Positions 1 to 8,331 of a DNA stretch of 64,000 bases are shown one piece after another. Origin of the DNA: Myxococcota bacterium (GTDB lineage Bacteria; Myxococcota_A; UBA9160; SMWR01); NCBI GenBank assembly GCA_039030075.1, contig JBCCEW010000008.1:124001-188000 (forward strand), given 5' to 3'. Both the position numbers and the translations under genes were made by a program. The first letter of the stretch is position 1. The number at the start of each line of letters is the position of its first letter. Under the pieces are notes generated by a model that was not told where the DNA came from, made no database searches, and saw only the letters and a program-made list of their open reading frames with translations.

Positions 1-447
1 GCGCTTCGCGAGCGCGCGAAGTCGCTGGGACACGTCCAGTTGCTCGGTCGGCGCTCGCGCGACGAGGTGAAGGAGCTGCTGCGTCGGGTGGCCTTCGTCG
101 TCGTGCCCTCGCGCTGGTACGAGATCTCGCCCTTCGCGGCGGTCGAGGCGCTGGCGGCGGGACGGCCCGTCGTCGCCTGGGACGGCGGGGCGATGCGTGA
201 ACTCATCGGCGACGGCGGCGTGCTCTATTCCGCGTGTGCGCCCGACGCGGTCGCGGGCGCGTGTCGCCGACTCCTGGAGTCGAGAGAAACCCTGCTCGCA
301 TGCGGAACGGCCGCACGAAAACGCTACCTCGAGCGTCACGCTCCGGCCCGCGGACGGGAGCGTCTCGAGGGCCTGTATCGCGCCGCGATGCAGCAGCGCC
401 GCGCGGCGGCGAGACCGTCAGAAGATCGCGCCGAAGCAGCGACCTAG
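1..447 (+). CDS. Glycosyltransferase family 4, C-terminal fragment
   Basis: This is the 3' end of a gene that begins before the window; the frame is open from base 1. The visible 148 residues are the C-terminal nucleotide-sugar-binding half of a GT-B glycosyltransferase. The run EISPFAAVEALAAGRPVV matches the family's E-x7-E region that binds the donor nucleotide-sugar, followed by the usual G-G-A-x-x-E-L-I loop. It probably adds a sugar to a surface or lipid-linked glycan in the cytoplasm, which fits the facing operon of glycan genes. Its last 30 bases overlap the end of the convergent GT2 gene. Donor and acceptor cannot be told from the fragment. Confidence 0.85.
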   Translation, partial: ALRERAKSLGHVQLLGRRSRDEVKELLRRVAFVVVPSRWYEISPFAAVEALAAGRPVVAWDGGAMRELIGDGGVLYSACAPDAVAGACRRLLESRETLLACGTAARKRYLERHAPARGRERLEGLYRAAMQQRRAAARPSEDRAEAAT

Positions 448-1317
448 GCCCGTGCTCACCCTGCGCAGGGCGCGCGCGCGTTCTCCCAGGGGCGCGGGGT
501 AGGGTGCGATCGCCCGCGCCGCGTTCCAGCCCGCGCGCAGCAATCCTCCGTAGAACGCCTCGAGGCGGGACGCTCCCTCGTACCAGCGCGCGACGCGCGC
601 CAGGGCGACCCCCTCACGCCAACCGCGTCGCAACATGCCGCGCCACGAAACCCGGTTCGGCGTCACGGACTCCTGCACGAAGGCCTCGCGCGACCAGACG
701 ATCGTTGCGCCGCCCTTCACCAGCGAGCGAAACAGGGCGACGTCTTCTCCGCTGGGGAGTCGCTCGTCGAACCAGGGTCCGATCGGTCCGAGCCGTGCGG
801 CGCGGACGAGGGTGTTGTGGGTATACGCGACGCTGCGGACGCTTCCTTCGGGATGCTCCGGTGTGTCGTGGAAACCGGCATCGCTCCACCATCGCGGCGG
901 AGGATGGGCGTAGACCGCGCGCACCGGACCGGTCACGACGTCGGCCTGGGTCGACGTCTGGGTCGCGCACAGGGCGGCGATCCAGTGGCCGGGCACGATC
1001 TCGTCGTCGTCGACGAAGACGATCCAGTCGACCTTCCCCGCCACCGGAGACAAGGACGCGTTGCGCGCCATCGGGATTCCCGGGCGCGGCTCGTGCACGT
1101 AGCGAAGCGGGTATCCGAGCCAGCGCGTCGCGTCGTCGCAGACGTCTCGGGCGGAGCCCCTCTCGTCGTTGTCTGCGACCACGACGAGAAGTTCCGTCGT
1201 CGCGTCGTCGATCTCGAGGGCGGCGATCGAGGTCAGCAGGGTCTGCAGCGACTCGGGTCGTTCACGGGTGGCGATGCAGATCGCCACCGACTGGCGCTCG
1301 GGCTTCGCGGCGTTCAT
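418..1317 (-). CDS. Glycosyltransferase family 2
   Basis: A 299-residue GT-A-type glycosyltransferase. The N-terminal strand VAICIATRERPESL (about 11-24) is the classic GT2 opening, VVADND (47-51) is the uridine-contacting segment, and FVDDDE (101-106) holds the metal-binding DxD. The C-terminus lacks clear membrane spans, so it probably acts at the cytoplasmic face on a lipid- or protein-linked acceptor. I chose the ATG at 1317 because it overlaps the upstream methyltransferase stop as ATGA and the alignable sequence begins just after it; a longer open frame upstream is only a shadow of the methyltransferase. It is the last gene of a leftward operon running from 5912. Confidence 0.88.
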   Translation of the reverse strand: MNAAKPERQSVAICIATRERPESLQTLLTSIAALEIDDATTELLVVVADNDERGSARDVCDDATRWLGYPLRYVHEPRPGIPMARNASLSPVAGKVDWIVFVDDDEIVPGHWIAALCATQTSTQADVVTGPVRAVYAHPPPRWWSDAGFHDTPEHPEGSVRSVAYTHNTLVRAARLGPIGPWFDERLPSGEDVALFRSLVKGGATIVWSREAFVQESVTPNRVSWRGMLRRGWREGVALARVARWYEGASRLEAFYGGLLRAGWNAARAIAPYPAPLGERARALRRVSTGLGRCFGAIF

Positions 1318-2129
1318 GCGCTGGGGCCCGCGGCGCGACGCGCAGTCATGATGAGGTCTCCGTCGAGCCCGGCGAAGCGCAAGAGCCGCTGCACCACGCG
1401 TCGCGCTGGTCCGTGGTGGGGATAGTCGACGGGAAGGGAGACCCGGCGGATCTGGTCGAGGCCTGCGGACAGCAGCAGCGCCCTCAGGGAGGTCGCGTCG
1501 AGATAGTAGAGGTGGGTCGGGTTCGTCCGATTCTCCCAGCGCTCTTTCAGCAGGCGCGCCTTGAGTCCGCGCGCGTTCGGCGTCCCGATCAGCAGCTCGC
1601 CGCCTTCGGTCAGAAGGTCGCTCAGGGAGGCGAGGGTCTTCCAGGGCATGCGCAGGTGCTCGATGACCTGCCACAGGACGATGACATCGAAGCGCGCGGA
1701 GCCCTCTGTGGCGCGCAGTGCGTCCAGCGTCTCATGGACGACGGCCTCCGCAGCGTGCTCCGCGAACTCGCGGGCCACACCATCGGCCTCGACGCCCAGC
1801 ACCTCGTACCCGGCTTCGCGCGCGGCGCGCAGCAGCCGCCCCGTGCCGCAACCGAAGTCGAGGAGCGTTCGGCCAGCGCGCTGGGGTCGTCGTCCCAGGT
1901 GTCGTGAGAGACTGCGGACCACGGCGTCGGGGCTGTCTTCGATGAGCCCGGTGCCGCTCTCGGGGTAGTAGAGGGTTCGGTAGTGCGCGTCGAGCGCCGC
2001 GTCATCCGGCTGCGGGGCGCAGAACTCGAGACCGCAGCTGGCGCGGCGGCAGCGGAGGGTGTCTCCGTGTGCGAGGCGAAACGCGGGCGGTGCGGGGGCT
2101 CCGCAGAGCGGACACGGCGAGGCGCCCAT
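1314..2129 (-). CDS. SAM-dependent methyltransferase with N-terminal zinc ribbon
   Basis: A 271-residue class I methyltransferase. Residues 6-37 carry CxxC plus further cysteines (C6, C9, C27, C32), a zinc-ribbon-like head common in methyltransferases of polysaccharide clusters. The SAM site LLDFGCGTG lies at 89-97, and WQVIEHL follows as the motif after the fourth strand. These features place it in the Methyltransf_23 group; it probably methylates a sugar or lipid head group made by the neighbouring transferases. The ATG at 2129 shares one base with the upstream TGA (TGATG); a GTG at 2132 is an alternative one codon earlier. The 3' end overlaps the GT2 start by 4 nt. Confidence 0.85.
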   Translation of the reverse strand: MGASPCPLCGAPAPPAFRLAHGDTLRCRRASCGLEFCAPQPDDAALDAHYRTLYYPESGTGLIEDSPDAVVRSLSRHLGRRPQRAGRTLLDFGCGTGRLLRAAREAGYEVLGVEADGVAREFAEHAAEAVVHETLDALRATEGSARFDVIVLWQVIEHLRMPWKTLASLSDLLTEGGELLIGTPNARGLKARLLKERWENRTNPTHLYYLDATSLRALLLSAGLDQIRRVSLPVDYPHHGPARRVVQRLLRFAGLDGDLIMTARRAAGPSA

Positions 2130-4213
2130 CACCGGTCTCCGGTCGGCGCACGGGCTTCGTTCGGAGTGCCTGTGATCGCGTCGAGCAGGGACCGGGCGAC
2201 GATCTCCGGGTCGAAGCGCGTGGCCTGGGCGAGGCAGCCCTGGCGCATTCGGCTGCGCTCCTCCGGCGAGGCGTTCAATGCACGATCGATCGCGGCGTCG
2301 ACTTCGGGTGTCACGTCAGGGCGAAACGTCCACCCGTGGACGCCTTCCTCGATGAGGTCCTCCACGGCCTGGGCGTTTCGGCTCCCCAGGACGGGCACGC
2401 CATGTAGCAACGCCTCGTTGACCACGACGCCCCATTCGTCGGCGAGGGTGGGAAAGACGAGTGCATCGGCCCGATCGTAGTGGCGGCCGAGGTCCGCGTA
2501 CTCGGTGTTGCCGACGAACGCGACCTCGAGGGAGTCCGGTGTCGGCAGGGCGGCGAGGCGGTCCCGCTCGGGTCCGTCCCCGACGACCGTGAATCGGACG
2601 CGGCGCTCCGGGTGCGTGCGACACCAGCGCGCGAGCGCTTCGATCCACGGGCCGAGGCCTTTGCGTTCGACCAGCTGACCCACGTACAAGAGCTTCAGCG
2701 TGGCACTCGGCATCGCGCGTCGGCGCGCGCGCGGCGGGCGCACTGCGGCGAATGGCGGCATCTGCCAGATGCGTTCCGCGGGATAGCCGAGGCTCTCGAT
2801 GTAGCGTGCGCCGCTCGATCCGCTCACGACCACGGCATCGGCGCAGCGCAGCATCGCGCGGCGGATCCAGGTCCGGAAGGGGCTGCGTCCGGCCTCCGTG
2901 ATCTCCGTGACGAGGGCCCAGATGATCAGCCGCGATTCGCGTCGGAGCAGACGGTACACGACGGCCTGGAGCGTGCGGGCTCCGAACTCGGTCGAGACGA
3001 CGCTCGTGGGTCGGCGCGAGAAGAGCAGCGGCAGCGTGTCGACCGGAAGGTGGAAGTAGGTGCCTTCTTCGAAGCCTTGGGGATGCCGCCAGCGCCGTTC
3101 GAGGGTCCAGGTGCGCTGGACGTGCACCGTTAGGTCGCCGGTCTCGAACCGCCAAGGCCGGTTCGCCTCCATCGGGGTCGAGAGCAGCAGCTCGAAACCC
3201 GGAAGACGCTCCGCAAGCGACCGGTAGAGCGACATCAGGTAGGGCGGGACGAAGTTGGTGAGCAGCAGGGTGCTCGGCTCGGCGGGCCGGTGCTTCCAGC
3301 GCCGGAGCGCCCGTCGCAGCGGTCGCACGGGCTCGACGACGCGGTATCCCGCGTCCAGCAGACGGTTCCAGGCGCGCTGCCCGAAGACTTCGGGAACGCC
3401 CACGGGCAGGTAGTCGAAGTCGCGGAGCGCGCCGCGTGCGAGCCAGTTGAAGCGACGGTGCTGGCCTGGCGTCCAGTGCTGGAAGCGTTCGAGCGGGTCG
3501 AAGTTCTCGGGTGTGGCGACCCCCTGCCAGTGCACGCGATCCTCGCGGCGCCGCCGCAGGTCCGAAGAGCCGACGACGTCGAGGGTCTCGGCCTTCTCGA
3601 AGTCGAACACGTCGGGATCGAGGTCCAGGAAGTCGAGCAGGGAGCGGAGCGTTCGCTCCCGGTCCTCCACGAGCGACTCGTAGCGCACCAGCTGGAAGCG
3701 TCCCTGTGCCGATCCCGGCGCCTCGAGGAACCGGCGGATCTCGCGGGCTCCATCTCGCCAACCGCGCGTGGCGGTCTCGCGAAACCAGTCGAAGGAGCGC
3801 GAACCCGACTCCACGACCGCTCTTCCGTCGCGCACCACGATCAGCAGACGTGCGTCGGCAAACAGCTCCGCGAAGCGTGCGAGTTCGAGGACGCGCGGGG
3901 TCTTCGTCACGACGCGGGGGCTTTCGGCGCGTTCGGCCAGGAAACGCGCGATCCCCCCGCCCAGGCCCCGAAGGAGGTCGGCGCGGATCTCGCGAAGATC
4001 GCCCCAGGCCGGGTTCCAATCCTGGCTGACCGCACGCGCATAGCGATCCAGGTGAGCGGAATGCGAGAGGAGATGATCTTCCCAGACCGGGCGTGGCGCC
4101 GAGCAGTCGGGGTGGAGACGGAGCAGCCGAGACAGCAGATTCGTGCCGCACCGCGGGTAGATCCCATGAATGAAGATCAGGGGCGCGTCGGGTTTCGCCG
4201 GCGTTTGGGCCAT
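2129..4213 (-). CDS. Sulfotransferase / GT4 glycosyltransferase fusion protein
   Basis: One uninterrupted 694-residue frame holds two enzymes. Residues about 10-290 are a PAPS-dependent sulfotransferase: a 5'-phosphosulfate loop in GIYPRCGTNLL (17-27) and a 3'-phosphate loop in VVRDGRAVVESGS (126-138). Residues about 315-690 are a GT-B glycosyltransferase of family 4, with LLYVGQLVERKG at the start of its second half and DEWGVVVNEALLHGVPV near residue 600. The product could add a sugar and sulfate to the same surface glycan. It sits between a membrane GT-C protein (1 nt gap) and the methyltransferase (overlapping stop and start). I see no frameshift at the domain junction, so the fusion looks real; the substrates are unknown. 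Confidence 0.85.
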   Translation of the reverse strand: MAQTPAKPDAPLIFIHGIYPRCGTNLLSRLLRLHPDCSAPRPVWEDHLLSHSAHLDRYARAVSQDWNPAWGDLREIRADLLRGLGGGIARFLAERAESPRVVTKTPRVLELARFAELFADARLLIVVRDGRAVVESGSRSFDWFRETATRGWRDGAREIRRFLEAPGSAQGRFQLVRYESLVEDRERTLRSLLDFLDLDPDVFDFEKAETLDVVGSSDLRRRREDRVHWQGVATPENFDPLERFQHWTPGQHRRFNWLARGALRDFDYLPVGVPEVFGQRAWNRLLDAGYRVVEPVRPLRRALRRWKHRPAEPSTLLLTNFVPPYLMSLYRSLAERLPGFELLLSTPMEANRPWRFETGDLTVHVQRTWTLERRWRHPQGFEEGTYFHLPVDTLPLLFSRRPTSVVSTEFGARTLQAVVYRLLRRESRLIIWALVTEITEAGRSPFRTWIRRAMLRCADAVVVSGSSGARYIESLGYPAERIWQMPPFAAVRPPRARRRAMPSATLKLLYVGQLVERKGLGPWIEALARWCRTHPERRVRFTVVGDGPERDRLAALPTPDSLEVAFVGNTEYADLGRHYDRADALVFPTLADEWGVVVNEALLHGVPVLGSRNAQAVEDLIEEGVHGWTFRPDVTPEVDAAIDRALNASPEERSRMRQGCLAQATRFDPEIVARSLLDAITGTPNEARAPTGDR

Positions 4214-4214
4214 C

Positions 4215-5912
4215 TCAGTACGACTTGTAGAACGCCAGCGGTGCGGGCCCGGGCGGATCGTCGACGGCGAGCATCAGGGCACCCCGCGTGCCGTCGGTTT
4301 CGAAGCGAACCGGGTGATCGCCCGCAGCGAGAGAGACGATCTCGCCCGCTCCGACGCGGGTCTCCCCGACCCACACCGGGGCGGCGCTGCCAGCGGGCAG
4401 CCAGCGGTAGAGCCCGGGCACGATCAGCCCGATCGAAGTCGTCTCGTCGCGTTCGCCGCGGAGCTGGCGTCCGGCGACGAACACGGCGTTTCGGTAGGGC
4501 TGGTAGTGGTCGGCCCAGAACTGGCGGATCTCGAGGGGGAACTGGTTCAGGCGGAAGGACTGGACCAGATAGTGGATCGGTTCGGTGCGGAAGCTCTCGA
4601 GCAGGCGCGCGGTCTTTCCGACCTTGTCGGGTCCCTCGAAGGCGCGGTAGATGCGCTGGGAGAACCACAGGCCCAAGGGTTGATCGACGCCGCAGAAGAG
4701 CGCCTTCTCCGGATGGAAGCCGGCGCGTTCCGGCGCGAAGTTGCGATGCACGAAGCGCAGGCTCTCGGCCTGTACCAACTGGGTGTCGCGCAGGGCACCG
4801 GCCGTGTGTAGCCCGGCAGCCAGGGCCAGGGCGCCCCAGGCGACGGCCGGCGCGACGTGTCCGAGCTCGGGCCACGTCTCTGCCGCGCGGCGCAGGCTCG
4901 GGATCGCGAGGGTGAGCGCGACCGCGAAGAAGACGCCGAGGGTCATCAGGAAGTAGGCGAAGGCGGCGGCATGGAAGCTCGCCACCGCGAGACCCAACGC
5001 CAGGACGACCCACGCGAGCGCCAGCCGACGGGAACGCGCTCGCGGGACTGCCAGGCTCACGCCGAGCATCGCGGCCAGCCCGACGAAGTGGGGCAGGAAG
5101 CTGCCGGCGGCCGTGCGGTACTGGGAGTAGCCGATCGTCGCACGGTAGAAGTCGAAGGCGTTCAGATAGCCCGCGGTCGTGCTCGGAGCGATCGCCGCGC
5201 GCGCCGAGTGGTGTGCGGGGACCTCGAAGGCCGCGAGCACGAAGAGCCGCCAGCCGACCACGATGGCTGCGGCTGCGGCGCCCGCGATCGCCAGACGCAG
5301 GGCCTCGCGTTTCGGCCGGAGATCGGCGTGGACGAGCAGGTCTCCGGCGGCGAGCACGAGCCCGAGCGCGGCGAGGTAGCCGAGCTTCTGGCTGCCGATG
5401 AAGCCCATGCCGAAAGCGATCCCGGCGAGCACGGCAAAGACCGGACGGCGGCGGGAGAGCAGCAGTCCCGCGATCCCCCAGGTCCCACCGCAGAGTGCGA
5501 TCTGGTCGGTTCGAATTTGAAGCGACCATTCCAGGAACACGGGAATCGCGCCCAGCAGCGCCGTCCCGAGCGCGGCGTCGACCGTGCGCGTCGGCCCTTC
5601 GGGCAAGAGCTCCCGCAGCGCGACGAAGAGCCCGGCCAGGGCGGTCCAGGTGAGGACGAGCCAGGCCAGGCGGGCGCCACGGGCGGTGTGGATCTCGTCG
5701 AGACACGCCGATACCCAGGGCATCAGCAGGGTCTCGGGGAGCCCGGCGTGGCCGCCGCTGTGGAGGGCGCCGCCGAAGGCACTGCGCGCGGCTCCATCGA
5801 GCAGCGCGAACTCGTCCCAGTTGAAGGCCGTGGTGTAGACGGCCGCCACCCGCAGAGCGAAGCACCCGAGGAGCAACACCCCGGCCGCGAGCCAGCGCCA
5901 GCGAGCGTCCAT
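4215..5912 (-). CDS. Polytopic membrane protein, GT-C glycosyltransferase-like
   Basis: A 565-residue integral membrane protein with about ten hydrophobic segments in the first 370 residues and a soluble C-terminal domain of about 190 residues. The first loop after TM1 contains FNWDEFALL with the acidic pair D33-E34, the position where GT-C (ArnT/PMT-like) transferases hold a catalytic acidic residue. It would transfer a sugar from a polyprenyl-phosphate donor on the periplasmic side. It is the first gene of the leftward glycan operon and is followed after 1 nt by the sulfotransferase/GT4 gene. Family assignment rests on architecture and one motif, so the enzymatic role is inference. Confidence 0.65.
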   Translation of the reverse strand: MDARWRWLAAGVLLLGCFALRVAAVYTTAFNWDEFALLDGAARSAFGGALHSGGHAGLPETLLMPWVSACLDEIHTARGARLAWLVLTWTALAGLFVALRELLPEGPTRTVDAALGTALLGAIPVFLEWSLQIRTDQIALCGGTWGIAGLLLSRRRPVFAVLAGIAFGMGFIGSQKLGYLAALGLVLAAGDLLVHADLRPKREALRLAIAGAAAAAIVVGWRLFVLAAFEVPAHHSARAAIAPSTTAGYLNAFDFYRATIGYSQYRTAAGSFLPHFVGLAAMLGVSLAVPRARSRRLALAWVVLALGLAVASFHAAAFAYFLMTLGVFFAVALTLAIPSLRRAAETWPELGHVAPAVAWGALALAAGLHTAGALRDTQLVQAESLRFVHRNFAPERAGFHPEKALFCGVDQPLGLWFSQRIYRAFEGPDKVGKTARLLESFRTEPIHYLVQSFRLNQFPLEIRQFWADHYQPYRNAVFVAGRQLRGERDETTSIGLIVPGLYRWLPAGSAAPVWVGETRVGAGEIVSLAAGDHPVRFETDGTRGALMLAVDDPPGPAPLAFYKSY

Positions 5913-6103
5913 GAGTTCCAGATCGGTCCCGCCGACGCCCCGATTGAGGGGAAGTTGCGTCTTCGTGGGGGCGCAGGCGCCTTTGCTGTGGCCGGAGACG
6001 TCTGTCGGCGACGGCGGAATCGGGTGGGGAGCGCGGCACGAAGGCTACACCCGCAGGCCGGGAGCGCCGATACAAGGACACCCACTGTGGAGGAAGGGTC
6101 CGC

Positions 6104-6436
6104 ATGCGCCTTGCCACCTGTCTCGCGGCCTTGACGGCCATCTTGATGCTCGCGGGAGCGTCTCACGCGCAGCAGGCGCGGCAGCGCAACCCGGCCGTCT
6201 GCATCAGCATCGCGCAACAGCTCGTGCACTACGACTCGATGATGCATCGCGCTGCCGAGCTCGGGAACGAGATGTGGGTCGAGCGCTTCGAGGCGCAGAT
6301 CGACGCGGTCGAAGACCGACACGCGCGTCTCTGTCCGGACCAGGCCGCGGCCCAGAAGAGTGCCCAGGAGATGGCAGAGCTGTTGCGTCTCGCCATGCAG
6401 GGCGCGCTGACCTTCTTCACGATGGGTGCCTACTAG
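6104..6436 (+). CDS. Small secreted hypothetical protein
   Basis: A 110-residue protein that I do not recognise. Residues 1-22 form a Sec signal peptide (charged start, LAALTAILMLAG core, AxA-type cleavage near SHA-Q). The mature part of about 88 residues is helical and charged, with two cysteines (in AVCIS and RLCPD) that could form a disulfide in the periplasm. A good ribosome binding site (GGAGGAAG) lies 7 nt before the ATG. It is divergent from the glycan operon and precedes the aldo/keto reductase with no overlap. Confidence 0.7.
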   Translation: MRLATCLAALTAILMLAGASHAQQARQRNPAVCISIAQQLVHYDSMMHRAAELGNEMWVERFEAQIDAVEDRHARLCPDQAAAQKSAQEMAELLRLAMQGALTFFTMGAY

Positions 6437-6480
6437 CACCCAGCCGCCCCGCGCCCGTCGGGCGACGCCCCCAGCCCGCC

Positions 6481-6489
6481 TGATACACT
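6481..6489 (+). promoter_or_regulatory. Possible extended -10 promoter of the aldo/keto reductase gene
   Basis: TGATACACT fits an extended -10 element (TG-n-TAnAnT, four of six core bases) 27 nt before the ATG at 6516. No convincing -35 element precedes it. Confidence 0.25.
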
Positions 6490-6515
6490 CCGACGCCAAC
6501 CGCGGAGGAGTGTGC

Positions 6516-7535
6516 ATGATCGGTCGGCGTCCGCTGGGAAAGTCCGGGTTGGTCGTTTCCGAGATCGGCCTCGGAACGATGACCTTCGGCAGCATGGCCG
6601 ACGAGGCCGCATCGCTGCGCTGCCTCGACCAGGCGTTCGACGCGGGTGTCGACTTCGTCGACGTCGCCGAGATCTACCCGGTCCCGCCCGACGCCAGCTA
6701 CGTCGGCGAGTCCGAACGCATCTGTGGCAAGTGGCTGGCCGACCGCCCCCGCGATGCGGTGATCCTCGCGACGAAGGTGGCGGGCCCGGGCGGCGGCTGG
6801 TTTCGCGGCCCGGTGCGCTCGGGCACCACGGCCCACGATCGCCACCACATCGAGCGCGCGGTCGAAGGCAGCCTGCGGCGGTTGGGAACCGACTACATCG
6901 ATCTCTACCAGACCCACTGGCCCGACGGGAACGTGCCCGTCGAAGAGACCCTCGAGGCCCTCGATCGCCTGGTCGACGAAGGCAAGATCCGCGCGATCGG
7001 GTGCAGCAACGAAACGGCCTACGGGCTCACCAAGAGCCTGTGGATGGCGGACCGCCACGGCACCGTCCGTTATCACACCATCCAGAACAACTTCAGCCTG
7101 ATCAACCGCCGCTTCGAGGACGAGCTGGCGCGGGTGTGTCGCGACGAGTCGGTCCGGTTGTTGGCCTACAGCCCGCTCGCAGCCGGCGTGCTGTCGGGGA
7201 AGTACGACGGGGAGGCGTGGCCCGAGGGGGCGCGCTTCACCCGCTACAAGGACCACAGCCCGCGCACCCAGGCGATGGTCAAGCGCTTCCTGGGCGATCG
7301 TGCGCGAGCGGCGACGCTTCGGGTGGGTGAGATCGCGAAGGAAGCCGGTCTCGACCCGGTGACCCTCGCAATCGCCTGGACCCTGACGCGCGACTTCCTC
7401 GGCTCGACCCTGATCGGCGTCACCGACGCTTCCCAGTTGGACGCGCATCTCGCTGCCGCCGAGGTGACGCTTCCCGACGACGTCCTCGCGGCGTGTGATG
7501 CTCTGGCCCATGAGATTCCGTATCCGCTCGGCTAG
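6516..7535 (+). CDS. Aldo/keto reductase, Tas-like
   Basis: A 339-residue NADPH-dependent oxidoreductase of the AKR superfamily. The catalytic tetrad can be followed: D and Y in FVDVAEIYPVPP (about 45-56), K in LATKVAGPG, and H in LYQTHWPDG. The IYPVPP sequence and the long insert after the Lys resemble the E. coli Tas group. It reduces aldehydes or ketones in the cytoplasm; the natural substrate is not evident. The ATG at 6516 follows GGAGGAG closely, and homology starts at MIGRRPLGKSG, so the longer open frame upstream is not used. Its end overlaps the start of the next gene. Confidence 0.9.
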   Translation: MIGRRPLGKSGLVVSEIGLGTMTFGSMADEAASLRCLDQAFDAGVDFVDVAEIYPVPPDASYVGESERICGKWLADRPRDAVILATKVAGPGGGWFRGPVRSGTTAHDRHHIERAVEGSLRRLGTDYIDLYQTHWPDGNVPVEETLEALDRLVDEGKIRAIGCSNETAYGLTKSLWMADRHGTVRYHTIQNNFSLINRRFEDELARVCRDESVRLLAYSPLAAGVLSGKYDGEAWPEGARFTRYKDHSPRTQAMVKRFLGDRARAATLRVGEIAKEAGLDPVTLAIAWTLTRDFLGSTLIGVTDASQLDAHLAAAEVTLPDDVLAACDALAHEIPYPLG

Positions 7536-8331
7536 TCGGGTTGCGGCCGCGATCGCGGTGGCGCTGCTGCTGCCGGCGTTTTCGGCCCAGGGCCGGGGGG
7601 CCGACGGCGACTTCGATGAACGTCGTTCCGCGCACTTCGTCCTCTATCAGGACGTGGACATCGATCAGGCCGGGGGCTTCCACGGCTCGCGGCGCTTCGA
7701 ACAGCAGGTGCTCGCGGATCTCGAACGCGCCTACGAATCGGTCGATCGCTGGCTCGGGCTGCGCCCGAACCGTCTGATCGAGGTGGTCGTCTACGACCCC
7801 GGCGCCTTCGATCACACCTACCGCGGTCTGTTTCGTTTTCCGGCAGCGGGTTTCTATCACGGCGTGATCCGCATTCGCGGCGCCACGCGCATGACCGACG
7901 ACCTCTCGCGGGTGCTGCACCACGAACTGGTTCACGCGGCGCTGGACGCGGCGGCGCCGAGCCTGCTGCTCCCGGGCTGGGTGAACGAGGGAACCGCCGA
8001 GTGGTTCGAGGCGCGCGTGACCGGCAAGCGCGGGCTGAGTTCGCGCGAGCGCGACGTGCTCGCGGCGTTGGCGCGCTCGGGCGAGCTGCCGCCGCTCGCG
8101 ACGTTGAACACTCCCGCGTTCGGAGGGTTCGCTCCGCGCGCCGCTCAGATCGCCTACCTCCAGTCGTACGGCCTCATCGACTACCTGAACCGCCATCACG
8201 GCGAGCGCAAACTCTCGCAGTTCCTCGCCGAGCTGATTCGCAAGCGCAATCTCGACCGCGCGCTGAAACGCGTCTACCGCATGGACGCGGAGAAGCTCGA
8301 AGAGCGCTTCTTCCGGGAGCTCGGAGTTTGA
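7510..8331 (+). CDS. Secreted gluzincin-like metallopeptidase (peptidase MA family)
   Basis: A 273-residue protein with an N-terminal signal peptide (IAVALLLPAFSAQG). The zinc motif HELVH occupies 138-142, and WVNEGTAEWFE begins at 157, with E160 as the likely third zinc ligand, the arrangement of the peptidase_MA_2 group. It should act in the periplasm or outside the cell. The ATG at 7510 lies inside the end of the aldo/keto reductase gene (26 nt overlap); an ATG at 7498 is possible. It is translationally linked at its 3' end (TTGA overlap) to the SCO1 lipoprotein gene, although a shared function is not obvious. Confidence 0.82.
   Translation: MRFRIRSASRVAAAIAVALLLPAFSAQGRGADGDFDERRSAHFVLYQDVDIDQAGGFHGSRRFEQQVLADLERAYESVDRWLGLRPNRLIEVVVYDPGAFDHTYRGLFRFPAAGFYHGVIRIRGATRMTDDLSRVLHHELVHAALDAAAPSLLLPGWVNEGTAEWFEARVTGKRGLSSRERDVLAALARSGELPPLATLNTPAFGGFAPRAAQIAYLQSYGLIDYLNRHHGERKLSQFLAELIRKRNLDRALKRVYRMDAEKLEERFFRELGV

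Noticed and set aside
234-1907. Arg-rich 557-codon frame on the plus strand
   Set aside because: It lies opposite the GT2 and methyltransferase genes and its composition is that of an antisense shadow.
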